Below the pieces are notes generated by a model. The model was not told the DNA's origin and made no database searches. It saw only the letters and a program-made list of their open reading frames with translations. Positions 56,187-64,000 of a stretch of 64,000 bases of DNA are shown here, piece by piece. Within the stretch, counting starts at the first letter, position 1; each line of letters starts with the position of its first letter. The position numbers and the translations under genes were made by a program. The stretch is from Bacteroidota bacterium (GTDB lineage: Bacteria > Bacteroidota > Bacteroidia > B-17B0 > Aurantibacillaceae), in NCBI GenBank assembly GCA_016708845.1, contig JADJFB010000005.1, forward strand, positions 124,001 to 188,000, given 5' to 3'.

Positions 56187-57005
56187 ATGAAGTCTTGTCT
56201 TTATATATTTTTATTATTTGTAGTACTTAGTTCTAATTTGTTTTCACAAGGACGAAGAAGAAATTTTCGTCAGCATGAAGTAGGCTTTATGGTTGGTGGG
56301 GCATATTACATTGGCGATTTAAATCCCAGAAAACAATTTAACTTAACTCAACCTGCTGCTGGTGCATTTTATAGATTTACGCCAAATTACCGCTATGCTT
56401 TTAGGGCAGGTATTAATTGGGGGAATATTATGGGAGATGACTCTCAAAGTGATGATCCTGACCAAGTTCAACGAAATTTAAATTTTAAATCTCAAATTAT
56501 AGAATATAATATTATTGCGGAATTTAATTTTTTAGAGTATCGTATTAGTAATGATAAATACAAATTCACTTCTTATTTGTTTTTAGGAATAGACGTTTTT
56601 AGCCATAAGCCAAAAGCTAATGTTAATAATAAATGGACTGATTTAGAGCCATTACATACCGAAGGGCAGGTAAAAGGATACAAATTAACTCAAGTATCTA
56701 TTCCGTTTGGTATTGGCGCAAAAATGAATGTATCAAAACAAGTAGGCATTGGTTTAGAATGGGGGCCAAGAAAAACATTTACAGATTACTTGGATGATGT
56801 AAGTGGAACCTACCCAGATTGGGAAACCACACAAGCTTTTAATAAAAATACCATAAAATTTACCGACAGATCTAAAAATGCTGGCAGCAATGTTAATAAG
56901 ATGCGTGGCAATCCAAGAACAAAAGATTGGTATTTCTTTTTTGGAATTACATTAAACATCAAGCTTAATTTTAAAGCTCCACCTTGTTATTCTTATAATC
57001 ATTAA
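56187..57005 (+). CDS. DUF6089/PorG-like outer-membrane protein
   Basis: 272 aa with signal peptide (M-K-S-C-L-Y-I-F...L-F-S-Q), then an 8-strand-type barrel: V-G-F-M-V-G-G-A-Y-Y-I-G-D-L-N, Q-R-N-L-N-F-K-S-Q-I-I-E-Y, I-I-A-E-F-N-F-L-E-Y. The same features occur in DUF6089 proteins related to PorG, a T9SS outer-membrane component that helps assemble the PorK/PorN ring. The gene is apart from uppS-bamA, with which PorG genes are often found. Convergent with the PaaY-like gene. Confidence 0.8.
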   Translation: MKSCLYIFLLFVVLSSNLFSQGRRRNFRQHEVGFMVGGAYYIGDLNPRKQFNLTQPAAGAFYRFTPNYRYAFRAGINWGNIMGDDSQSDDPDQVQRNLNFKSQIIEYNIIAEFNFLEYRISNDKYKFTSYLFLGIDVFSHKPKANVNNKWTDLEPLHTEGQVKGYKLTQVSIPFGIGAKMNVSKQVGIGLEWGPRKTFTDYLDDVSGTYPDWETTQAFNKNTIKFTDRSKNAGSNVNKMRGNPRTKDWYFFFGITLNIKLNFKAPPCYSYNH

Positions 57006-57009
57006 GAAC

Positions 57010-57624
57010 CTATTTCTTTTTTGATTTCGTTTTTTCTTCGTTCCAAGTTTTGTATTCGTTTTGCTGTTCTGGTCTAAAAGCTGGCATTCGACGTAATGGT
57101 TCACACTCTTTTAAGGTAGCATAACAATCTGCAGGTAGCTGCTGATATAAGGCAGTTCCTTTAGTTTTCCATGCAATCATTTCATCACTCACATCTTTCA
57201 CAACTTTGCCAGGATTACCAACAACTACTTTTCTATCTTCAATAACCGTATCGGCAGGTACAAAACATAAAGCGCCTATAATGCAATTATCGCCAATCAC
57301 ACAATTATCCATTACAACAGCATTCATACCCACTAGCACATTCTTTCCAATCGTTCCGCCATGTATAATAGCGCCGTGACCAATATGTGCCGCTTCTTTC
57401 AATAAAACAGTTGTGCCCGGAAACATGTGTATGGTGCAATTTTCTTGCACATTACATCCGTCTTCAATAATAATTTGTCCCCAATCGCCACGAATGGCGG
57501 CACCTGGGCCGACATATACATTTTTACCAATAATCACGTTACCAGTAACGGTTGCGTTTGGATGAATGAAAGATGATTTATCTATTACTGGTTTATAACC
57601 ATTGAACTCGAAAATATTTGCCAT
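57010..57624 (-). CDS. paaY: PaaY-like gamma-carbonic-anhydrase/hexapeptide protein
   Basis: 204 aa left-handed beta-helix trimeric protein. Repeated [IVL]-G-x4 hexapeptides across residues 20-140 (V-I-I-G-K-N-V-Y-V-G-P-G; I-I-H-G-G-T-I-G-K-N-V-L-V-G). The Zn-type His are in C-T-I-H-M, H-I-G-H-G. The C-terminal helical tail (M-I-A-W-K-T-K-G-T-A-L-Y-Q) matches PaaY, a thioesterase-like protein of phenylacetate metabolism. No paa cluster is here, so a gamma-carbonic-anhydrase-like or unknown role is equally possible; the symbol denotes similarity only. Confidence 0.8.
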   Translation of the reverse strand: MANIFEFNGYKPVIDKSSFIHPNATVTGNVIIGKNVYVGPGAAIRGDWGQIIIEDGCNVQENCTIHMFPGTTVLLKEAAHIGHGAIIHGGTIGKNVLVGMNAVVMDNCVIGDNCIIGALCFVPADTVIEDRKVVVGNPGKVVKDVSDEMIAWKTKGTALYQQLPADCYATLKECEPLRRMPAFRPEQQNEYKTWNEEKTKSKKK

Positions 57625-57651
57625 AGTATGTAGGTTAATATTATTTATTTT

Positions 57652-57801
57652 TTAACCACATAGAGACATAGTTTGTATTAATTAATAGTTGAGTCAAAAA
57701 AATAGAAGCTACGCTTTACACATAGAGACTATGTGTAAAAAACATGTTTTTCTATTCCTTCCTCTTTACCATTTATTTTTCTATGTGCCTATGTGGTTAT
57801 T
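57652..57801. repeat. Intergenic inverted-repeat element, copy B
   Basis: Begins TTAACCACATAGAGACATAG and ends CTATGTGCCTATGTGGTTA. Inside, AAGC-TAC-GCTT (57,706-57,716) matches the hairpin of copy A at 52,422-52,563, followed by a further CACATAGAG-ACTATGTGT inverted pair. It is in the gap between the PaaY-like gene and prfC, and no gene is seen. Confidence 0.7.
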
Positions 57802-57828
57802 TTTTTATGATTTATATCGGGCGTTTAA

Positions 57829-59412
57829 TTAAAACTCACTCTTTAAATGAAACTTAATTTCAGGAAATTTAGTTTGCGCCATTTCTAGTAACCAAGCCGA
57901 TTCTGCTAAAAACACCAAACGATTTTCTTTATCGTAAGCAATGTGATTTGATTTGTCTATCAAAAATTCATCTAGTTTCTTCTTATCGCTACACTCAATC
58001 CACAAGGCTTTATATAAATTTACCGAATCATAACCACAAGAAGCATTATACTCCGATTTTAAACGATGCTGAATAACCTCAAACTGCAAAGCTCCAACAG
58101 TACCAACAACTTTACGCCCATCTGCTTTTTTAGTAAACAACTGCGCAACTCCTTCGTCTGTTAACTGCTCTAAACCTTTTTGCAATTGTTTAGTTTTCAT
58201 TGGATCCAAATTAGTCACATATTTAAATAACTCAGGTGAAAAACTAGGTATACCTTTAAAATGAAATTTAGCGCCTTCGGTTAAAGTATCTCCAATTTTA
58301 AAATTACCTGCATCATACAAACCAATAACATCACCAGGAAAAGATTCATCAATCACCGATTTTTGTTGCGCCATAAATGCTGTTGGATTACTAAAACGCA
58401 TATCTTTTTGCTCACGCACATTGTAGTAATATTTATTACGTTCAAACTTACCTGATACAATTCTTAAAAAGGCAATTCTATCGCGATGTTTGGGATCTAA
58501 GTTAGCATGAATCTTAAACACAAAGCCGCTAAATTTAGGCGATTCTGGCTCTATATATCCTGCTAAATCTGTATCTCTGCCTTGAGGTGTGGGTGCAATT
58601 TCAACAAAACAATCTAACAATTCTTTAATACCAAAATTATTAACCGCACTTCCAAAAAATACGGGACTTACATTAGCTTTTAAATATTCACGTTTATCAA
58701 AATCATCATATACGCCATCAATCAATGTAATGTCGTCACGTAGTTGGTTAGCGAAATCTTCGCTAATGTATTTTTCAATTTCACTATCGTTTACGTTATC
58801 TAAAACAACACTTTCTTCAACCGTTGTTTTACTATCACCTTGAAAAAGGGATAATTTTTTCTCGTATAAATTATAAACGCCTTTAAACGATTTACCAATA
58901 CCAATTGGCCAAGTTAAAGGACGCACTCTGATTTTTAATTCTTTTTCAATTTCATCTAATAAATCAAAGGCATTTTGCCCTTCACGATCCATTTTGTTTA
59001 CGAACACTATCACAGGCGTGTTTCGCATACGACACACTTCTAATAATTTACGTGTTTGAGGCTCTACTCCTTTTACACAATCAATTACCATAATTACACT
59101 ATCCACAGCAGATAAAGTACGGTAGGTATCTTCAGCAAAATCCTCGTGACCAGGAGTATCTAAAATATTCACTTTGAAATCGCGATAATCAAAAGCCATT
59201 ACGGAAGTAGAAACCGAGATACCACGTTGTTTCTCAATTTCCATGAAATCGGAAGTGGTTGACTTTTTAATTTTATTTGATTTTACTGCACCCGCCGATT
59301 GGATAGCCCCACCAAATAATAATAATTTTTCGGTTAAGGTTGTTTTACCTGCATCGGGATGGGCAATAATGGCAAAGGTTTTTCTTTTATGTAATTCTTC
59401 TATAAAACTCAT
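57829..59412 (-). CDS. prfC: Peptide chain release factor 3
   Basis: GTPase that recycles release factors RF1/RF2 after termination. About 527 aa from ATG 59,412 (M-S-F-I-E-E-L-H), chosen over an ATG 48 nt upstream that lacks family similarity. G1 A-H-P-D-A-G-K-T-T, G3 D-T-P-G-H-E-D-F, G4 N-K-M-D. The segment S-D-F-M-E-I-E-K-Q-R-G-I-S-V is typical of RF3. Not adjacent to prfA/prfB. Intact. Confidence 0.94.
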   Translation of the reverse strand: MSFIEELHKRKTFAIIAHPDAGKTTLTEKLLLFGGAIQSAGAVKSNKIKKSTTSDFMEIEKQRGISVSTSVMAFDYRDFKVNILDTPGHEDFAEDTYRTLSAVDSVIMVIDCVKGVEPQTRKLLEVCRMRNTPVIVFVNKMDREGQNAFDLLDEIEKELKIRVRPLTWPIGIGKSFKGVYNLYEKKLSLFQGDSKTTVEESVVLDNVNDSEIEKYISEDFANQLRDDITLIDGVYDDFDKREYLKANVSPVFFGSAVNNFGIKELLDCFVEIAPTPQGRDTDLAGYIEPESPKFSGFVFKIHANLDPKHRDRIAFLRIVSGKFERNKYYYNVREQKDMRFSNPTAFMAQQKSVIDESFPGDVIGLYDAGNFKIGDTLTEGAKFHFKGIPSFSPELFKYVTNLDPMKTKQLQKGLEQLTDEGVAQLFTKKADGRKVVGTVGALQFEVIQHRLKSEYNASCGYDSVNLYKALWIECSDKKKLDEFLIDKSNHIAYDKENRLVFLAESAWLLEMAQTKFPEIKFHLKSEF

Positions 59413-59483
59413 TATGTATCTGAAATAAGGTATAAAGATAAGATTTTTACTGATAGTCAAAGGATTATCAACAACACTCTTTC

Positions 59484-62022
59484 CTAGAAAGGGTAACCAA
59501 TGGTAAAGTTTAAAATAGCAGAGTCACGAATTCTTTGAGTGCCAAAAACTAAACGTTTACTCTCAATATAGTGTGGGTCATATATTCTCATAGCTCCATC
59601 TAATCTCAATACAAAAAACGAGAAATCATATCTTATACCAAAGCCAGAACCCACGCCTAATTCCTTATAAAAATCTATCTAGTTTAAATTGTCCGTTTGG
59701 TTTATTAGGGTCGTCATACGATAGCCAAATATTACCTGCATCCACAAACCAAGCTCCATAAATAGATTTAAAAATATGGAAACGATACTCGAAATTAGTT
59801 TCAATTTGAATGTCTCCAATTTTATCATACCTAGCAGCTACATCTGCAGGCTGAGCGTAACTTCCTGGCCCTAAAGTTCTAGCTCTCCAAGCTCTATTAC
59901 CATTGGGTCCACCACTAAAAAAACTTTGTTCATAAGGTAATGCGGACAAATTTTTTAAAGGCTTACCTACTCCGCCAGCTATACGATACACTAACTTGCC
60001 TAGTTTTCTGATTTTAAAGTAAAAACGATAATCTACATCCAATTTCACAAACTGAGAAAAAGGAATACCAGCCATTAAATATCTACCTAAAGTATCTTGA
60101 GTTTGATTGGTAGCCGAATACAAACCTCTTAATATATTGCCAGATGAACTTAAAGACATTTTTAAATACATCACATTTCTTTTTTTGGTTAAACTTTGGT
60201 TATTATAAACCGCTGTAATTCTGGATAATGTGGTAATGTGATCTTGAAAAGAATTTAAAAGAAAAAAATCGTTTGTAGCTAATAAGTCGTTATTAAAACT
60301 ATTTGACAACTTGGCTTTAACACTGTAGGCTTCTAGTGGAACCACATCATAAAAAAATAAACCTTTACTGTTATTAAACTTAAAACCATAAGAAATATTT
60401 GAAATAATACGATTATAATCTGGACTAGATTGATAGTTCACTGAAAGATTAACGATGGTTTTAGGCTGAACGAAGTACCGTTTTTCGCTTGCATCTTTTT
60501 TATAATAAAATAAAGTAAAGGGAAATAAAGGTTTTGGGAAATAAAAATTTAGTTCTGGTCCAAATTGAATCGTATTAAACGTGCTTTGAACATTGTTGAT
60601 TGTTGTAGCTTCTTGGGTTTCATTAAATTGTTTTTGTGCAATCAGCGAACCTTTTAATTTCAGCTCTACCAACTCGGCACCTCTAAAAGCATTCTTATTT
60701 TGAAATACTAAACTTCCAGCAATTCCTAAGTTATTATTGGTATTTGTGCCTTCCGTTTCGATAGTTAAAGCTTGCTTAACCACTGGCTGGCAAACAATAT
60801 AACAATCTAATTTATCTGAAAAGTAAGGATTTTTGACATACTGTATATACACACTTCTAAACACTTTTAAATTGCTTAAACCTTTATACGTTTCTTCCGA
60901 AAATTTTGCTGATAAAACTGCCCAGGTGATACGGAAATATCGCGGGTTAAATCTTTTTTTCGAAATTTTAATTTATTGTTATGTAATATTTTTATGCCAT
61001 TGTATTCTAAAGTATCTTTCATGTATGCCTCGCTGGCTCTTCCCCTAAAATCAGGAATAACCTCGGGTATCACATATACATTTTCAATATAAAAACGAGG
61101 ATGATTAATATAAACCAATGAATCATTGTACTCATTGTAAGAGCGAGAAAACATTTTACACCAATGGTTAAATTTACATCGTGACCTGCTAAATTAGTGT
61201 CCACTAAATAATTAACATACTCTGGAGCAAAATAAAAATATCCATTATTTAACTGACTCTCGGTTATGCGCTCTCTTTCTTTTTGAAAAACATCTTCGTT
61301 GTAAATAGTATTGTGTTTAATTAAGGATGACGTGGAATCATTTAAAATAAAATATTCAATTAAAGGGTCATCAATTTTATAATTAATTGATCTAATATAA
61401 TAAGGCTCAGATTTAGATATCGAATAAAATGTTTTTGCTCGTTTTGCTTTCTATCAACAACTAAACTATCTCTTACTTTAGAATCAAAGTAACCACGTGA
61501 AAACACAAATTTCTGAAGTTGGTTTTTAGTGATTTTTGTCAAGAGTGTATCTAAAATAACTGGCGGTTCGCCTGCCTCCATAATGCTTTCACGAAATGTT
61601 GCTTTTCTTTATTTTTAAATTTGGTGCTTTAGTGGCCTTTCCTTTTTAACTCGACGTATGTTTCTTCTATCGTTTCTTTCAATACGTTTTGCATTAATTC
61701 TATCAAATCTTGCATCACGCTTTTCTTTCTTTTCCAACATTTTTTGTTGGTCTACTTGATTGTAGAGCCACAAATTAAATCGCACTAATTTTAAAATTTT
61801 TCGATTTGGCTTTTGTCTTAAAAAAGCTTCTAACTCATTGTTATCAATAGCGGTTCCGTTGTACTTAATGCCAGTTTTTTGTAACAACAATTCGTTCTCT
61901 TTAAGGTGCTTATTAACACCACAGGAACTTAATAATAGAAAAAATAGCAATAAGCAAAAACTAGCCAAATTTGTTTTGCAAAAGCGCTTTAAAAAAAACT
62001 GAATATCCTGTTTATAGGTCAA
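59484..62022 (-). CDS. tamL: TamL-type Omp85 lipoprotein (several frameshifts)
   Basis: Outer-membrane BamA/TamA-family protein of about 846 codons. The lipoprotein signal (L-L-L-F-F-L-L-L-S-S-C, C34) marks the Bacteroidota TamL form. Next come K-L-V-R-F-N-L-W-L-Y-N, a Lys/Arg-rich stretch (about 90-135), G-E-P-P-V-I-L-D (POTRA start), and the barrel with G-G-P-N-G-N-R-A-W-R-A-R. Breaks: an extra base in the A run 59,669-59,673; missing bases near 60,904-60,907, 61,155-61,158 and 61,426-61,429; and compensating indels with stops at 61,602-61,618. Repaired, the gene ends F-T-I-G-Y-P-F at TAG 59,484. The barrel's last strand carries F, as in Omp85 proteins. Six events in one gene is the highest density here. 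Confidence 0.82.
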
Positions 62023-62065
62023 ATGGTTTACTTACATTTATAGCCTACTAATTTAGCTTTTAAAA

Positions 62066-62826
62066 ATGATTAGTAAAAATCAGATAAAACATATTCAATC
62101 ACTTCACTCTAAAAAAAACAGAGAGGAAGAAGCTTTGTTTATTATTGAAGGTATTAAATTAGTAACAGAATTTATAGATCAACAAAAATATGCTGTAAAA
62201 GAAGTATTTGCTACCGCTGAATACATAAGCAATCACCAATCTATCTTAGAAAAACATCAAATTAATTACTCTGAAATTAGCCTTGAAGAATTAAAAAAAA
62301 TAAGCCTTCAAACTACTCCAAATCAAGTATTGGCAATTGTTAAAGAATGTCAACAGACTATAAATACAAATACTTTGATTTCCTCCACTACTTTGTATTT
62401 AGATGATATTAGAGACCCAGGTAATTTAGGAACCATCATTAGAATTGCCGATTGGTTTGGGATACACCAAGTTATTTGCTCTCCAAACTGTACAGAACTA
62501 TATAACCCCAAAACCTTGCAAGCTAGTATGGGTGCTGTACTAAGAGTTAATGTTGTTACACAAAATTTTGAAGAACTATTACCAAAACTAAAAAATGTTC
62601 CCATTTATGGTGCCCTACTGGAAGGAAAAAACATTTACACGTCTGAATTAAAACATGGTTTAATTATAATTGGAAACGAAGCAAATGGCATATCAAATGC
62701 AATAAAAAACATATCACTCATCCAATTACAATTCCTGCAGCTACTAATAACGGTAGCGAATCGTTAAATGCAGCTAATGCCTGTGCTATTATTTGTTCCG
62801 AATTTTACCGACAATTAACGTTTTAA
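62066..62826 (+). CDS. TrmH/SpoU-family RNA 2'-O-methyltransferase (frameshifted near 3' end)
   Basis: About 253 codons; SPOUT-fold SAM-dependent methyltransferase of rRNA or tRNA. SpoU substrate-binding N-terminal part (R-E-E-E-A-L-F-I-I-E-G), then D-I-R-D-P-G-N-L-G-T-I-I-R-I-A-D, G-A-V-L-R-V, I-I-I-G-N-E-A-N-G-I-S. One A is missing from the run 62,704-62,709; restored, the ending reads K-K-H-I-T-H-P-I-T-I-P, then N-N-G-S-E-S-L-N-A-A-N-A, which is the SAM-knot motif, so the knot depends on the repaired frame. Close to TrmH/RlmB paralogues; target not assignable. The next gene begins 2 nt later. Confidence 0.86.
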
Positions 62827-62828
62827 TC

Positions 62829-63590
62829 ATGAGACATACCATCATAATAATCGTCTTACTGTTATTAAAACTATTTGTGAACGCACAAGTCATAAGCCTT
62901 GATATTGATGCTGCTACACCAAGAATGAAATTTGAAAACGGAAAAGATGTGATTGATTTTATGTATCAAAAATACAGACAAGGCCCCTGCAAAATATATA
63001 CTTTTTCTCAAAAAAATACCCATTACAGAAACGACAGTATTATTGGACATTCAGAATGGCATGAATACATTGAATTTCCCGACAAATTTAGAATAGATTT
63101 TGGCGATAAAACGGAAGGTAATTATGTGATTTTTAGAAATGACAGTTCTTACAGTTATAGAAAAAACGAACTTAAAAAAACTAAATACGATTCTAACATT
63201 CTATTACTATTATTAGGAGGAATGTATTACAGAGAACCCGTAGATATTGAAGCTCGTTTGAAAAAGGAAGGATATAAGACTCAAGTATTATCTAACCAAA
63301 AATGGGATAAACAAGCCGTTTGCGTTATTGGAGCTTTAGAAGGCGATACACTATCAAATCAAATTTGGGTGAGTAAAAAAAATTGGCGAGTAGTTAGAAT
63401 CATTGAAAAGATGGATGAAAAAAGTACCATGGATATGACTTTTGATGCTTTTCAAAAGAGCTGCAATGGCTATACCGAAACAAAAGTAACCTTTAAAAGA
63501 AATGGCAAAATAGAGCAAGTAGAGGAGTATTATGACATCAAAGCTCATGATACCTTGCCAATTGAAGTCTTTTATCCAAAAAAACGATAA
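62829..63590 (+). CDS. Secreted hypothetical protein
   Basis: About 253 aa from ATG 62,829 (M-R-H-T-I-I-I-I-V-L-L-L-L...N-A-Q), chosen over an upstream in-frame ATG because it gives a clean signal peptide and does not overlap the repaired methyltransferase. Mature part resembles an outer-membrane lipoprotein-sorting (LolA-like) fold: W-H-E-Y-I-E-F-P-D-K-F-R-I-D-F, then Y-V-I-F-R-N-D-S-S-Y and W-V-S-K-K-N-W-R-V-V-R-I-I. That resemblance is only moderate. No catalytic motif seen. Confidence 0.65.
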   Translation: MRHTIIIIVLLLLKLFVNAQVISLDIDAATPRMKFENGKDVIDFMYQKYRQGPCKIYTFSQKNTHYRNDSIIGHSEWHEYIEFPDKFRIDFGDKTEGNYVIFRNDSSYSYRKNELKKTKYDSNILLLLLGGMYYREPVDIEARLKKEGYKTQVLSNQKWDKQAVCVIGALEGDTLSNQIWVSKKNWRVVRIIEKMDEKSTMDMTFDAFQKSCNGYTETKVTFKRNGKIEQVEEYYDIKAHDTLPIEVFYPKKR

Positions 63591-63637
63591 TTATATTTTT
63601 GTAATCGCATTAATAGTTTAGTTTTGTAACTCAAATA

Positions 63638-64000
63638 ATGTCATCAGAAATTACTATAAATCATACGTCATTCGGCCAATCTTTTAACTCGGCAGATACC
63701 CTGGTTATTGAGTTATCAGAAAATCTAATTCAGTTTTGCGAATTGGAATCTGCACAAAATAAGCCCTTATTTATTTGCGACTATCCTATTGAAAATATAT
63801 TAAAACATACATTAAGCGAACATTTTATAAGTGCTATTAAACATTTTCAATTTTTAAAAAAACAATATCTACACGTTTATATAAATTATTTTACTCAGCA
63901 GTTTACCTTGTGTCCTACTGCATTTTATAATAGCGATAGCAATCGGTCGATGTTAGAATTTAATACCGGCTCTATCGATAATAAATTAATTTTAGTAGAT
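63638..64000 (+). CDS. DUF3822-like protein, 5' part (runs off right edge)
   Basis: Open from ATG 63,638 to the end of the window (121 codons seen). The N-terminus (I-T-I-N-H-T-S-F-G-Q-S-F, L-V-I-E-L-S-E-N-L-I-Q-F-C, F-L-K-K-Q-Y-L-H-V-Y-I-N) resembles the DUF3822 family of Bacteroidota, an actin-like-ATPase-fold family of unknown function often followed by rsmD. The identification is tentative because only about half of the protein is visible. Confidence 0.5.
   Translation, partial: MSSEITINHTSFGQSFNSADTLVIELSENLIQFCELESAQNKPLFICDYPIENILKHTLSEHFISAIKHFQFLKKQYLHVYINYFTQQFTLCPTAFYNSDSNRSMLEFNTGSIDNKLILVD

Overview
The window is AT-rich chromosomal DNA from a member of the Bacteroidota. Several things point there. 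Two proteins carry type IX secretion (T9SS) C-terminal sorting domains, and there are gliding/T9SS-associated genes (gldF, gldG, a PorG-like DUF6089 barrel, a PorE-like protein). The isoprenyl transferase-bamA-ompH-ompH order is typical, as are a LytTR regulator paired with a beta-propeller histidine kinase, a carboxypeptidase-like TonB receptor, a lipoprotein TamL, and promoters of the Bacteroidota type (TTTG, about 19 nt, TAnnTTTG). Nearly everything is housekeeping or cell-envelope content. I see no prophage, CRISPR array, integrase or defence island.

Layout. 1-4.8 kb: a very large secreted Kelch/Ig-like repeat protein that runs off the left edge, a LytTR response regulator and a small secreted protein. 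4.8-10.2 kb: the partner sensor kinase and a TonB-dependent receptor. 10.2-17.5 kb: an SDR enzyme, three futalosine-pathway menaquinone genes (mqnC, mqnD, mqnB), a ureohydrolase-fold protein lacking metal ligands, a cut-off hsp20 and an M13 metallopeptidase, with a corrupted homopolymer block between the last two. 17.5-31.6 kb: queD/folE-type pterin genes, a WbqC-like gene, lepB, rlmN, an amidohydrolase, a SiaB-like ATPase, a deoxynucleoside kinase, a CapA-like lipoprotein, gldF-gldG-DUF4340 and dnaN. 31.6-39 kb: a PorE-like protein and the uppS-bamA-ompH-ompH envelope operon. 39.1-44.4 kb: a tRNA-Ala with a decayed GIY-YIG gene and a decayed second tRNA copy, then rimP-nusA-infB with an attenuator-like leader. 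44.5-47.3 kb: acpP-fabF-rnc. 47.3-64 kb: T9SS cargo, a GDPD-family lipoprotein, ettA, an S8 protease, a PorG-like protein, a PaaY-like protein, prfC, tamL, a TrmH-family methyltransferase and a DUF3822-like gene cut by the right edge.

Sequence quality matters here. At least a dozen genes carry single-base indels, nearly all in homopolymer runs. They include genes that should be essential (bamA, rnc). Two more genes have an in-frame stop, and about 370 bases (13,690-14,062) are almost pure homopolymers with virtually no G. The simplest reading is uncorrected sequencing or assembly error rather than real decay, so I annotate these as whole genes and give the break positions.

The most interesting non-coding signals are: (1) two pairs of direct repeats with an exact 21-bp period, matching the LytTR binding format, upstream of the two secreted-protein genes flanking the LytTR regulator; (2) a tRNA-Ala / GIY-YIG remnant / tRNA-Ala remnant unit; (3) a terminator-like hairpin between promoter and start codon of rimP-nusA-infB; (4) two copies of an intergenic element with terminal inverted repeats and a shared internal hairpin; (5) a sigma-54-like promoter with an upstream inverted repeat in front of hsp20.
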